Positions 37,450 through 45,146 of a DNA stretch of 64,000 nt are shown in pieces (within the stretch, counting starts at the first letter, position 1; every line of letters begins with the position of its first letter). The stretch comes from Bordetella ansorpii. GTDB taxonomy: Bacteria; Pseudomonadota; Gammaproteobacteria; Burkholderiales; Burkholderiaceae_B. Location: NCBI RefSeq assembly GCF_900078705.1, contig NZ_FKIF01000007.1, forward strand, positions 248,001 through 312,000, in the 5' to 3' direction. The position numbers were made by a program, and so were the translations under genes. The notes under the pieces were generated by a model. It was not told where the DNA came from, ran no database searches, and saw only the letters and a list, made by a program, of their open reading frames with translations.

Positions 37450-38220
37450 ATGAAAGCGGTGATTCTTGCCGGGGGCTACGGCACCCGGATCTCCGAAGAG
37501 TCGTATCTCAAGCCCAAGCCCATGATCGAGATCGGCGGCAAGCCGATTCTCTGGCATATCATGAAGACGTACTCGCATCACGGGATCAACGATTTCGTGA
37601 TCTGCTGCGGGTACAAGGGGTACGTCATCAAGGAGTACTTCGCCAACTATTTCCTGCACATGTCCGACGTCACGTTCGACATGAGCCGCAACGCCATGGA
37701 AGTGCATCACCGCTATGCCGAGCCGTGGCGCGTGACGCTGGTGAACACCGGCGAGGATACCCTGACCGGCGGCCGCCTGAAGCGCGTGCGCGACCACCTG
37801 GACGATGAGCCCTTCTGCTTCACCTATGGCGACGGTGTCAGCGACATCGACATCCGCTCGCTGGTCGATTTCCACCTGAAGCATGGCAAGCCGGCGACCG
37901 TGACGGCCATCCAGCCGCCCGGCCGATACGGCGCCCTGGACATCGAGAACGACGCCGTCATGAGCTTCCGCGAGAAGCCCGCCGGCGACGGCGCCTGGAT
38001 CAACGGCGGCTATTTCGTACTGAATCCCTCCGTGCTGGATTACATCGAGGGCGATCAGACCAGCTTCGAGAACGAGCCGCTCATGCGGCTGGCCGCCGAG
38101 CATCAACTGATGGTGCACCGCCATAGCGGTTTCTGGCAGGCCATGGACACCTTGCGCGACAAGAACCACCTCGAACAGCTCTGGTCGCAAGGCAATCCCC
38201 CCTGGAGAAAGTGGGAGTGA
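37450..38220 (+). CDS. rfbF: Glucose-1-phosphate cytidylyltransferase
   Basis: The enzyme makes CDP-glucose from CTP and glucose-1-phosphate, the first step of CDP-deoxysugar pathways. The 256-residue product has the nucleotidyltransferase start MKAVILAGGYGTRISEESYL, KPKPMIEIGGKPILWHIMK and the subfamily-specific FVICCGYKGYVIKEYFANYF. The sugar-binding part FTYGDGVSDID and INGGYFVLNP follow. The length is that of RfbF/DdhA. It overlaps the next gene (stop inside the rfbG start region), opening a tightly coupled set. Confidence 0.95.
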   Translation: MKAVILAGGYGTRISEESYLKPKPMIEIGGKPILWHIMKTYSHHGINDFVICCGYKGYVIKEYFANYFLHMSDVTFDMSRNAMEVHHRYAEPWRVTLVNTGEDTLTGGRLKRVRDHLDDEPFCFTYGDGVSDIDIRSLVDFHLKHGKPATVTAIQPPGRYGALDIENDAVMSFREKPAGDGAWINGGYFVLNPSVLDYIEGDQTSFENEPLMRLAAEHQLMVHRHSGFWQAMDTLRDKNHLEQLWSQGNPPWRKWE

Positions 38221-39275
38221 GCCCGTTCGGCGATATCTACCGCGGCCGGCGCGTCCTGGTGACGGGGCACACCGGTTTCAAGGGTAGCTGGCTGTCGTTG
38301 TGGCTGACGCGCCTGGGCGCCCAGGTGACGGGCATCGCCCTGCCCCCGGATGCGCGGCCCGCCCTGTTCGACGAACTGCGCCTGTCGCACGACATGGATA
38401 GCCGGCTGTGCGATATCCGCGATAGGGACGCCCTGGCCGCGATCGTCCGGGAAGCCCAGCCCGAGATCGTGCTGCACCTGGCGGCGCAGCCGCTGGTCCG
38501 GGCCAGCTACCGGGTGCCCGTCGAAACGTTCTCGACCAATGTGATGGGCACGGTGCACTTGCTGGACGCCGTGCGCCACGTGGACAGCGTCCGCGCCGTC
38601 GTGGCCGTCACGACCGACAAGGTCTACCGCAACCAGGAATGGCACTATCCGTACCGCGAGACGGACGCCCTGGGCGGACATGATCCCTACAGCGCCAGCA
38701 AGGCGGCCTGCGAGCTGGCGATCGCCTGCTATCGCGACGCCTTTCTGGCGGCCCAAGGCCTGGCTGTCGCCAGCGCGCGCGCCGGCAACGTGATCGGCGG
38801 CGGCGACTGGTCCGAGGACCGGCTGCTGCCCGACGCCATACGCGCCTGGCAGAGCGGCCAGCCCCTCGACATACGCCGTCCCGATGCCGTGCGTCCGTGG
38901 CAACACGTACTGGAGCCCCTGGCGGGCTATCTGCGACTTGCCCAGGAACTGTGGCAGCGCCCGGCCAGCGCCGGTGCGTACAACTTCGGCCCGGACGTGT
39001 CGGATGCCGCGCCGGTCAGGCATGTCGTGGAGCTGGCCCGCGCCGCCTACGGCAGCGGCGAGGTCCATTTTGGCACCGACAACGCCGGCCCCCATGAGGC
39101 GGGCCTGCTGAACCTCGACACCTCGCACAGCCGTGCCGTGCTGGGCCTGGCGCCCCGCTGGACCCTGGCCGAATCCGTGTCGCGCACGATGCATTGGTAT
39201 CGCGCATTCGATTCGGGCACGAACGCCCGCCTGTTGTGTGAGGCCGACCTGAACGCCTACGAGGCGGCGGCATGA
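38217..39275 (+). CDS. rfbG: CDP-glucose 4,6-dehydratase
   Basis: The enzyme converts CDP-glucose to CDP-4-keto-6-deoxyglucose. The product has about 352 residues and is an extended SDR fold with NAD site VTGHTGFKGSWLSLWL, catalytic TTDKVY and YSASK, and the family signature ARAGNVIGGGDWSEDRLLPD. I prefer the GTG at 38217, which overlaps the rfbF stop and has GGAG 9 bases upstream. A GTG at 38211 in the same frame is too close to that site. No rfbH (3-dehydrase) follows, so 3,6-dideoxy sugars are unlikely. Confidence 0.94.
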   Translation: MSPFGDIYRGRRVLVTGHTGFKGSWLSLWLTRLGAQVTGIALPPDARPALFDELRLSHDMDSRLCDIRDRDALAAIVREAQPEIVLHLAAQPLVRASYRVPVETFSTNVMGTVHLLDAVRHVDSVRAVVAVTTDKVYRNQEWHYPYRETDALGGHDPYSASKAACELAIACYRDAFLAAQGLAVASARAGNVIGGGDWSEDRLLPDAIRAWQSGQPLDIRRPDAVRPWQHVLEPLAGYLRLAQELWQRPASAGAYNFGPDVSDAAPVRHVVELARAAYGSGEVHFGTDNAGPHEAGLLNLDTSHSRAVLGLAPRWTLAESVSRTMHWYRAFDSGTNARLLCEADLNAYEAAA

Positions 39276-39829
39276 GCTTCACCGTCGATCCGACGCCGCT
39301 GGACGGACTGATGCTGATAAGGCGCAAGCGTATCGGCGATACGCGGGGCTTCTTCGCCCGCCTGTTCAGCCCGACCGAACTGCATGCTTGCGGGTGGCAG
39401 GGTTCCGTGGCGCAAGTCAATCACAGCTACACCTCGCGCCGGGGTTCGGTGCGCGGCATGCATTTCCAGCATCACCCGGATGCGGACGCCAAGCTCGTCC
39501 AGTGCATCCGCGGCGAGGTCTGGGACGTCGCGGTCGACCTGCGGCGCGGCTCCCCGACGTTTCTGCAGTGGCATGCCGAACGCCTGTCGGCCGAGAACGG
39601 ACACGGCCTGTTCATTCCCGCGGGTTTCGCGCACGGGTTCCAGACGCTGACGGACGACGTGGAACTGATCTACTGCCACACCGCGCCCTACGTGCCCTCG
39701 TCCGAGGGCGGACTGCATCACCAGGATGAGCGGCTGGGCATCGCCTGGCCCGAACCCGTGACGGAAGTGTCCGACCGCGACCGCCGCCACGGGTTCATCG
39801 ACTCCGAATTCCAAGGATTGGAACCATGA
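39272..39829 (+). CDS. NDP-4-keto-6-deoxyhexose 3/5-epimerase (RmlC family)
   Basis: The 185-residue cupin is related to dTDP-4-dehydrorhamnose 3,5-epimerase, with DTRGFFARLF, SRRGSVRGMHFQ, KLVQCIRGEVWDVAVDLRRG and IPAGFAHGFQTL; the catalytic His residues of RmlC are present. Next to CDP-glucose genes the substrate is probably CDP-4-keto-6-deoxyglucose rather than a dTDP sugar (inference). The ATG overlaps the rfbG stop by 4 bases. Confidence 0.88.
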   Translation: MSFTVDPTPLDGLMLIRRKRIGDTRGFFARLFSPTELHACGWQGSVAQVNHSYTSRRGSVRGMHFQHHPDADAKLVQCIRGEVWDVAVDLRRGSPTFLQWHAERLSAENGHGLFIPAGFAHGFQTLTDDVELIYCHTAPYVPSSEGGLHHQDERLGIAWPEPVTEVSDRDRRHGFIDSEFQGLEP

Positions 39830-41055
39830 AGTGCCGCCATTGCAGCGCGGAACTGCGCTTGCCCTTTCTGGATCTGGGCAACGCCCCGCCATCCAATGCC
39901 TACCTGAAACCCGGCGACCTGAACCGCCCGGAAGTCTGGTTTCCGCTACGCCTGCTGGTCTGCGAAAGCTGCTGGCTGGTCCAGACCGAGGACTACGCGG
40001 GCCGCGAGGCGCTGTTCACCGAAGAATATGCCTACTTCAGTTCCTTCTCGCGCTCCTGGCTGGAGCACGCGCGGCGCTACGTCACCGACAGCATCGCGCG
40101 CTTCGGGCTGGGCGTCGACAGCAGGGTGGTCGAGATCGCCGCCAATGACGGCTATCTGCTGCAATACGTGAAGGACGCGGGCGTACCCTGCTACGGCATC
40201 GAGCCGACGGCCAGCACGGCCGCCGCCGCCCGCAAGCTCGGCCTGGACATCATCGAACAGTTCTTCGGCGTGGAGCTGGGCCAGGCGCTGGCGGAACAAG
40301 GCCGCGCGGCCGACCTGATGGCGGCCAACAACGTGCTGGCGCACGTCCCCGACATCAATGATTTCGTGGGCGGCTTCCGCTGCCTGCTCAAGCCGAGCGG
40401 CGTCGCGACGTTCGAGTTCCCGCACCTGCTGCGCATGGCCGCCGAGCACCAGTTCGACACGGCTTACCATGAGCACTACTCGTACCTGTCGCTGACCGCG
40501 GTGCACGCCATCTTCGCCGCCAACGGCCTGCAGGTATTCGACGTCCAGGAACTGCCCACGCACGGCGGCAGCCTGCGCGTGTATGCGCAACGCGCCGACA
40601 CCGGCACGCATGCCGTGTCGGCCGGCGTAGCCGGCATGCTGGAACAAGAGGACGCCGCCGGCATCCGCACCCAGGCCTATTACCAGCGCTTCCAGGCCCA
40701 CGCGAACCAGGCCAAGAACGGCTTGCTGTCGTTCCTGCTCACGGCCCGCGCCGAGGGCAAGCGGGTGGGCGCATACGGCGCGGCCGCCAAGGGCAATACC
40801 CTGCTGAACTATGCCGGCGTGCGCCCGGACCTGCTGCCTTACGTCGTGGACCGCAATCCCGCCAAGCAGGGCCAGCACCTGCCGGGCAGCCATATCCCGA
40901 TCGTCGACGAAGAGGTGTTGCGGCAGGATCGGCCGCACTACATCCTGGTCCTGCCCTGGAACCTGAAGGCCGAGATCGGCGAGCAACTGGCGTATGCCCG
41001 CCAGCAGTGGGGCGCGCAGTTCGTCACGGCCATCCCTTCCCTGGCCATCAACTGA
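39826..41055 (+). CDS. Sugar C-methyltransferase (TylC3/TcaB9 type)
   Basis: The 409-residue product has three parts: an N-terminal zinc site (Cys3, Cys6, Cys46, Cys49); a SAM-binding domain (VVEIAANDGYLLQYVKDAG, then GIEPTAST); and a C-terminal Methyltransf_14-type domain (GAYGAAAKGNTLLNYAG). The active-site segment YHEHYSYLSLTAVH is the hallmark of enzymes that add a methyl to carbon 3 of 4-keto-deoxysugars. It overlaps the epimerase gene by 4 bases. With rfbFG upstream the likely product is a branched CDP-3-C-methyl-6-deoxyhexose (inference). Confidence 0.88.
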   Translation: MKCRHCSAELRLPFLDLGNAPPSNAYLKPGDLNRPEVWFPLRLLVCESCWLVQTEDYAGREALFTEEYAYFSSFSRSWLEHARRYVTDSIARFGLGVDSRVVEIAANDGYLLQYVKDAGVPCYGIEPTASTAAAARKLGLDIIEQFFGVELGQALAEQGRAADLMAANNVLAHVPDINDFVGGFRCLLKPSGVATFEFPHLLRMAAEHQFDTAYHEHYSYLSLTAVHAIFAANGLQVFDVQELPTHGGSLRVYAQRADTGTHAVSAGVAGMLEQEDAAGIRTQAYYQRFQAHANQAKNGLLSFLLTARAEGKRVGAYGAAAKGNTLLNYAGVRPDLLPYVVDRNPAKQGQHLPGSHIPIVDEEVLRQDRPHYILVLPWNLKAEIGEQLAYARQQWGAQFVTAIPSLAIN

Positions 41056-41086
41056 CGCGGCACGCCGTGCAGCCCCCCTCCCTCCC

Positions 41087-41947
41087 ATGAGCGACGCCCA
41101 CGCCCTCCCGTCCGCCGCGCCGCGCCAGGTCATCGTCAGCGGCGCGACCGGCTTCATCGGCCAGTACGTCGTGCCCTTGCTGTTGCAGCGGGGCCATCGG
41201 GTCGTCGCCCTCGGGCGTGACAAGAACAAGGCGGCGCGCATGCCCTGGCATGCCCAGGTCGACTTCCATTGCGTGGACCTGCGCAGCCAGTCGTTCGGCT
41301 TCACGCCGCAGCCGGATGCCGGGTTGATACACCTGGCCTGGTCCGGCCTGCCGGACTACCGCTCGCTGTCCCACATCGAGGACAACCTGCCCGCCAGTTG
41401 CGGCTTGATACGCAAGCTGGTGGAGTCGGGCGTCAGCACCGTGCTGGTCACCGGCACCTGCCAGGAATACGGCATGCAGGACGGCCCCCTGGATGCCAGG
41501 ACGCCCACCCGGCCCACCACGCCGTACGCCATCGCCAAGGACACGCTGCGCCAGTACCTGCAATGCCTGCAAGGCAGCACCGGGTTCTCGCTGCAATGGG
41601 CGCGGCTGTTCTACATGTACGGCGCGGGCCAGAATCCGCGCTCGATCCTGGCGCAGCTCGACCAGGCCATCGCCAACGGCGACGCCGTCTTCCGCATGAG
41701 TGGCGGAGAACAGCTGCGCGATTACCTGCCCGTGCAGGAAGTCGCGCGCCGCATCGTGGATCGTTTCGACAGTGGCCTGGACGGCCCCGTGAACATCTGC
41801 AGCGGCAAACCCATCTCCATCAGGCGACTGGTGGAGGAACGTATCGAACACGTCGGCTCCGACATACGGATTGAACTGGGGTACTACCCCTACCCGGACT
41901 ATGAGCCCATGGCCTTCTGGGGCAAAAACGAGGATCAACAACCATGA
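41087..41947 (+). CDS. NAD(P)-dependent sugar epimerase/reductase (extended SDR)
   Basis: The 286-residue product has the Rossmann start VIVSGATGFIGQYVVPLLL, a Thr-rich active segment (VLVTGTCQEYG) and catalytic Tyr and Lys in TPYAIAKDTLRQY. The family includes 4-ketoreductases that finish deoxysugar synthesis, which fits its place after the C-methyltransferase. The ATG at 41087 follows that gene by 31 bp. Exact stereochemistry cannot be read from sequence. Confidence 0.85.
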   Translation: MSDAHALPSAAPRQVIVSGATGFIGQYVVPLLLQRGHRVVALGRDKNKAARMPWHAQVDFHCVDLRSQSFGFTPQPDAGLIHLAWSGLPDYRSLSHIEDNLPASCGLIRKLVESGVSTVLVTGTCQEYGMQDGPLDARTPTRPTTPYAIAKDTLRQYLQCLQGSTGFSLQWARLFYMYGAGQNPRSILAQLDQAIANGDAVFRMSGGEQLRDYLPVQEVARRIVDRFDSGLDGPVNICSGKPISIRRLVEERIEHVGSDIRIELGYYPYPDYEPMAFWGKNEDQQP

Positions 41948-42726
41948 GCGAACACGAAAAATTCAAAGCGGAATGCGCGGAAGAAGTGCGCGGCCAGGGC
42001 GCCGACGCGGAACTGCGCGCGCTGACCAACCAATGGATCTCCAAGGCGGCCGAGCACAAGTACTCGTATCACTTCGAATGGCTGGGCCGGCCCGTCATCC
42101 AGCATCCGCAGGACATGGTGGGCGTGCAGCAGTTGCTGTGGGCGGTGCAGCCGGACCTGATCATCGAGACCGGCATCGCGCGTGGCGGTTCGCTGATTTT
42201 CTATGCAAGCATTCTTGAATTGATCGCGCAGTGCGGCGGCAATCCGGACGCCAGGATCCTGGGGGTCGACATCGACATCCGGGCTCACAATCGCGAGGCC
42301 ATCCTGGCCCATCCGATGGCACGCCGTATCGAGATGATCCAGGGCTCCAGCATCGCCCAGGAAACCTTCGAGCAGGTGCGGCGCGCCGCCGCCGGCAAGA
42401 AGAAGATCCTGATCTGCCTGGACAGTAACCACACGCACGACCACGTCCTGGAAGAACTGAAGCTGTACGCGCCCCTGACCAGCCCGGACAGCTACTGCAT
42501 CGTGTTCGACACCATTGTCGAGGACCTGCCCGAGGACGTCGGCCCGCCCCGCCCCTGGAGCAAGGGCAACAACCCCAAGACCGCGGTCTGGGAGTACCTG
42601 AAGCTGCTGCAGGAACAGGACGTGCAGGCGGCCGATGGCCAGCGCCTGGCCCTGGAGATCGACCAGCAGATCGAGGACACGCTGCTGATCACCGTGGCGC
42701 CCAGCGGCTTCCTGCGCCGGGTCTGA
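41944..42726 (+). CDS. CmcI-family SAM-dependent methyltransferase (sugar O-methyltransferase-like)
   Basis: The 260-residue product belongs to the cephalosporin hydroxylase/CmcI family, which includes rhamnosyl O-methyltransferases. Seen: DLIIETGIARGGSLIFYAS, ILGVDIDIRAHNREAI, ILICLDSNHTHDHVLEEL and DTIVEDLPED. Despite the family name most members are methyltransferases. The ATG overlaps the preceding stop by 4 bases. It may O-methylate the sugar or glycan made by this cluster (inference). Confidence 0.82.
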   Translation: MSEHEKFKAECAEEVRGQGADAELRALTNQWISKAAEHKYSYHFEWLGRPVIQHPQDMVGVQQLLWAVQPDLIIETGIARGGSLIFYASILELIAQCGGNPDARILGVDIDIRAHNREAILAHPMARRIEMIQGSSIAQETFEQVRRAAAGKKKILICLDSNHTHDHVLEELKLYAPLTSPDSYCIVFDTIVEDLPEDVGPPRPWSKGNNPKTAVWEYLKLLQEQDVQAADGQRLALEIDQQIEDTLLITVAPSGFLRRV

Positions 42727-42729
42727 AGC

Positions 42730-43815
42730 ATGCCGAACGTGCTGGAAGTCCCGACCCTTCCCAACCGGCCGCTGCTTCGAGCCGACGAACCCGAAGTGAT
42801 CGGCCGCATGCAGCTACGCCGCAACGTGGCGCTCGATTTCGTCGAGAATGCGGCGTTCTTGGCGGATCTCGCGGTGTATGACCAGGACTACCAGAACAGC
42901 CAGGCGCATTCCCCCCTGTTCCTGGCCCACATGCAGAACGTGCTGGCCCTGCTGAAGGCGCGCTTTCCGCGCGGCAGCAAGCTCGTGGAAGTGGGATGCG
43001 GGAAAGGCGATTTCGTCGAGCTCGCGCTTGCCGACGGGCATTTCGATGCCAGCGGCTATGACGCGACCTACGAGGGCGCCAACCCGCGCATCGAGAAACG
43101 CTACCTGGGCCCGGACGACCGCATACAGGCCGACGTCATCGTCCTGCGCCACGTGCTGGAACACATCCCCGCCCCGCATCGCTTCCTGGCGATGCTGCGA
43201 GACATATTCAAGACCGGCCACGTCTACATCGAAGTGCCCAGCCACGAATGGATCCTGACCCATCAGGCCTTCTTCGACATCACGTACGAACACGTCAACT
43301 ATTTCACGCGCACGGCCTTGACCGGCCTGTTCGGCTCGACGGCCTCCACGCACGGACTGCTGTTCGGCGATCAATACCAGTACGTGCTGGCCGACATTTC
43401 CACGGTTTCCCAGGACTACGGCAGCCGTTACGACGACGCGTCGCAATGGCAGACGCTGGATTTCGACAGCCTGTTCCCCAGCCTGTCCTCGCGCATCGCC
43501 GAACTGGACGAGATGATCGCGGCGCCCGCCCGCCTTTACCTCTGGGGCGCCGCCACCAAGGGCTGCATGTTCCTGATGCATTGCCGCAACCAGCAACGGC
43601 TGCTGGACAAGATGGCTTACGTGGTGGACATCAATCCCGGCAAATGCGGCAAGTTCCTGCCCGGGTCCCGCATTCCGATCCAGGCCCCAGAAGCCCTGTA
43701 TGCCGATGCCCGCGAAGGCGACGTGCTGGTGATCGCCAATCCGAACTACCAGCAGGAAATTGCCGCCACCCTGCAAGCCCACGGGCTGTCGGGCCTGAAG
43801 ATCACCTGCCTGTAA
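42730..43815 (+). CDS. SAM-dependent methyltransferase related to sugar C-methyltransferases
   Basis: The 361-residue product has a SAM site (KLVEVGCGKGDFVELALADG), a segment FDITYEHVNYFTRTAL equivalent to the YHEHYSYLS active region of the gene at 39826-41055, and a C-terminal Methyltransf_14-like domain (LYLWGAATKGCMFLMH, VVDINPGKCGKFLPGS). It lacks the N-terminal zinc-binding cysteines of its relative. The start lies 3 bp after the previous stop; a later Met is possible. Substrate unknown; probably the same glycan. Confidence 0.82.
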   Translation: MPNVLEVPTLPNRPLLRADEPEVIGRMQLRRNVALDFVENAAFLADLAVYDQDYQNSQAHSPLFLAHMQNVLALLKARFPRGSKLVEVGCGKGDFVELALADGHFDASGYDATYEGANPRIEKRYLGPDDRIQADVIVLRHVLEHIPAPHRFLAMLRDIFKTGHVYIEVPSHEWILTHQAFFDITYEHVNYFTRTALTGLFGSTASTHGLLFGDQYQYVLADISTVSQDYGSRYDDASQWQTLDFDSLFPSLSSRIAELDEMIAAPARLYLWGAATKGCMFLMHCRNQQRLLDKMAYVVDINPGKCGKFLPGSRIPIQAPEALYADAREGDVLVIANPNYQQEIAATLQAHGLSGLKITCL

Positions 43816-43861
43816 TCCAGAGCGCGTACAATCGCCGTACCCACCTGACCAGAGGATTTCC

Positions 43862-44056
43862 ATGGACGTCGACGTCAACAACGCCGTGTACAGCGCCGTT
43901 GCCCTGCGCAACGCGAATGCCCAGGAAAACGTGCAGGCCCTGCTGCTGAAGAAAGTGCTGAATTCGCAGGCCGACACCATCGCCACCCTGATGCAGTCCA
44001 CCGCGCCCAAGGCCGTGGATGCCACGCTGGGCGGCACCATCGATACGCACGCCTGA
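43862..44056 (+). CDS. YjfB-family putative motility protein
   Basis: The 64-residue product (MDVDVNNAVYSAVALRNANA, then LLLKKVLNSQADTIATLMQS) matches the small YjfB family, whose members are annotated as putative motility proteins and are often found near flagellar genes. It has no signal peptide or membrane segment. RBS AGAGGA (43851-43856) is 6 bases before the ATG, and a TACAAT (43827-43832) could be a -10 box. Its function is unknown; here it closes the island that follows flagellin. Confidence 0.75.
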   Translation: MDVDVNNAVYSAVALRNANAQENVQALLLKKVLNSQADTIATLMQSTAPKAVDATLGGTIDTHA

Positions 44057-44093
44057 ACCCGCAGGGTGGCCCCGCAGCCGTCCATGCCTCGGG

Positions 44094-44930
44094 CTACCCT
44101 GCCGGCGAGCGCTTGCGGACGGCCTCGAACGCCTGCTTCACCGCCTCGAAGCCGTATTTCTTCTCCAACCGCTTCACGATGAAGTGCCCGCGCGCCATGT
44201 CCTGGTAGAAACCGGTGAACATGACGTTGATCGCCGCCCCACCCGCCGCGCCGATCAGCGGTATGGCCTGGGCCGCGGCCTTTTCGGTGACCACGACGCC
44301 GAAACGCGAGGCGACCTTCTTGATCAGCGCCGCCAGCCATGCGCCCGTGACCTTGCTCGTGGCCTCTTTCGACGTCATCGCGGCCAGCTCCTTGGCGATG
44401 AAGCCCACCGTTTCAGCCGTGAACACCCGCATCGCGTAATAGGTGGTCTCGGCCTGATCGTCCTGCTTGGTTTCGCCGCCGAGAGCGAACACCTCGATGC
44501 AGGCCTGCTTGGTCTCGATATCGGAGAGATCGAAGCCTTCGCTTCTGGCGACGTCGGCCACCGCGCGCATCAGGATGGTCGTCGAGACAGGCAACTCCAT
44601 GGCCAGGCCGGTGAAGCCGAAGAAACCACCCACGCCTCCGGATGCCGCGGCATAAGCCTTGTTCCACCAGGGTGAGGCCTCTTGCGGCTTGTTGTTCAGG
44701 CTCCAGAGCGCGGCATCCGCTGCCTTGCTGAGCGCGCCTTCCACAAGCTTGTGCAGGTTCTTCTCCCAGCCGTCGGGCACATACTCGAGCAGCCTTTCCA
44801 ATGGCTTGCCGACCATGGACGTGATCCGGGCGGTCAGCGTGGGAGACACCAGCAGCGCGACGGCCCGCTCCAGGTCGCGGTAGTCGGGCGTATCCGGCGC
44901 AAGGGACAGGACGGGAAGTGGATTCTGCAT
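44094..44930 (-). CDS. EcsC-family protein
   Basis: From the ATG at 44930 the product has 278 residues. It resembles EcsC-family proteins: a helical N-terminus, a long amphipathic Ala/Gly-rich centre (GGVGGFFGFTGLAMELPVST), then ALGGETKQDD and a Gly-rich hydrophobic stretch IPLIGAAGGAAINVMFTGFY, ending with a basic helix. The molecular role of the family is not established. It stands alone, convergent with the small motility gene 37 bp away. Confidence 0.78.
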   Translation of the reverse strand: MQNPLPVLSLAPDTPDYRDLERAVALLVSPTLTARITSMVGKPLERLLEYVPDGWEKNLHKLVEGALSKAADAALWSLNNKPQEASPWWNKAYAAASGGVGGFFGFTGLAMELPVSTTILMRAVADVARSEGFDLSDIETKQACIEVFALGGETKQDDQAETTYYAMRVFTAETVGFIAKELAAMTSKEATSKVTGAWLAALIKKVASRFGVVVTEKAAAQAIPLIGAAGGAAINVMFTGFYQDMARGHFIVKRLEKKYGFEAVKQAFEAVRKRSPAG

Positions 44931-45029
44931 GATCGATCGGCTGCAAGGGCAATGGTCGAACGCCGACGGTAACGCAGATTCAAGACAGGCGCACGGCAAT
45001 GGGAAATGCTCCCTCACCGCCTATCCAGC

Positions 45030-45072
45030 CTGCGCCCCCCGAGGTGGCGCTTTTCCTCCCGGGGCGGCCCAG
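45030..45072. repeat. GC-rich intergenic repeat, copy 1
   Basis: The stretch GCCCCCCGAGG...CCTCCCGGGGCGGCCC between the EcsC and lpdA genes resembles a GC-rich motif (CCCCCnnGGGG...GGGGCGGCCC) that also occurs, inverted, before folD at 54064-54135. It is a short non-coding family, not an insertion sequence. Confidence 0.4.
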
Positions 45073-45076
45073 AATG

Positions 45077-45110
45077 GAAAAAGGCAGGAAACCCGAGGAT
45101 CTCCTGCCTT
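45077..45110 (-). terminator. Rho-independent terminator of the aceE-aceF-lpdA operon
   Basis: On the minus strand AAGGCAGGA (45110-45102), a 10-base loop region and TCCTGCCTT run into TTTCC (45080 downward). It lies 37 bp past the lpdA stop. Confidence 0.75.
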
Positions 45111-45146
45111 CTGCACGCTGCCGGCGCAAGCCGGTGATCGCGGCGA

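Noticed and set aside
43813-43840. Possible sigma-28 promoter before the YjfB-type gene
   Set aside because: TAAT and GCCGTACC are present but the spacing is two bases too long and the -35 box is poor.
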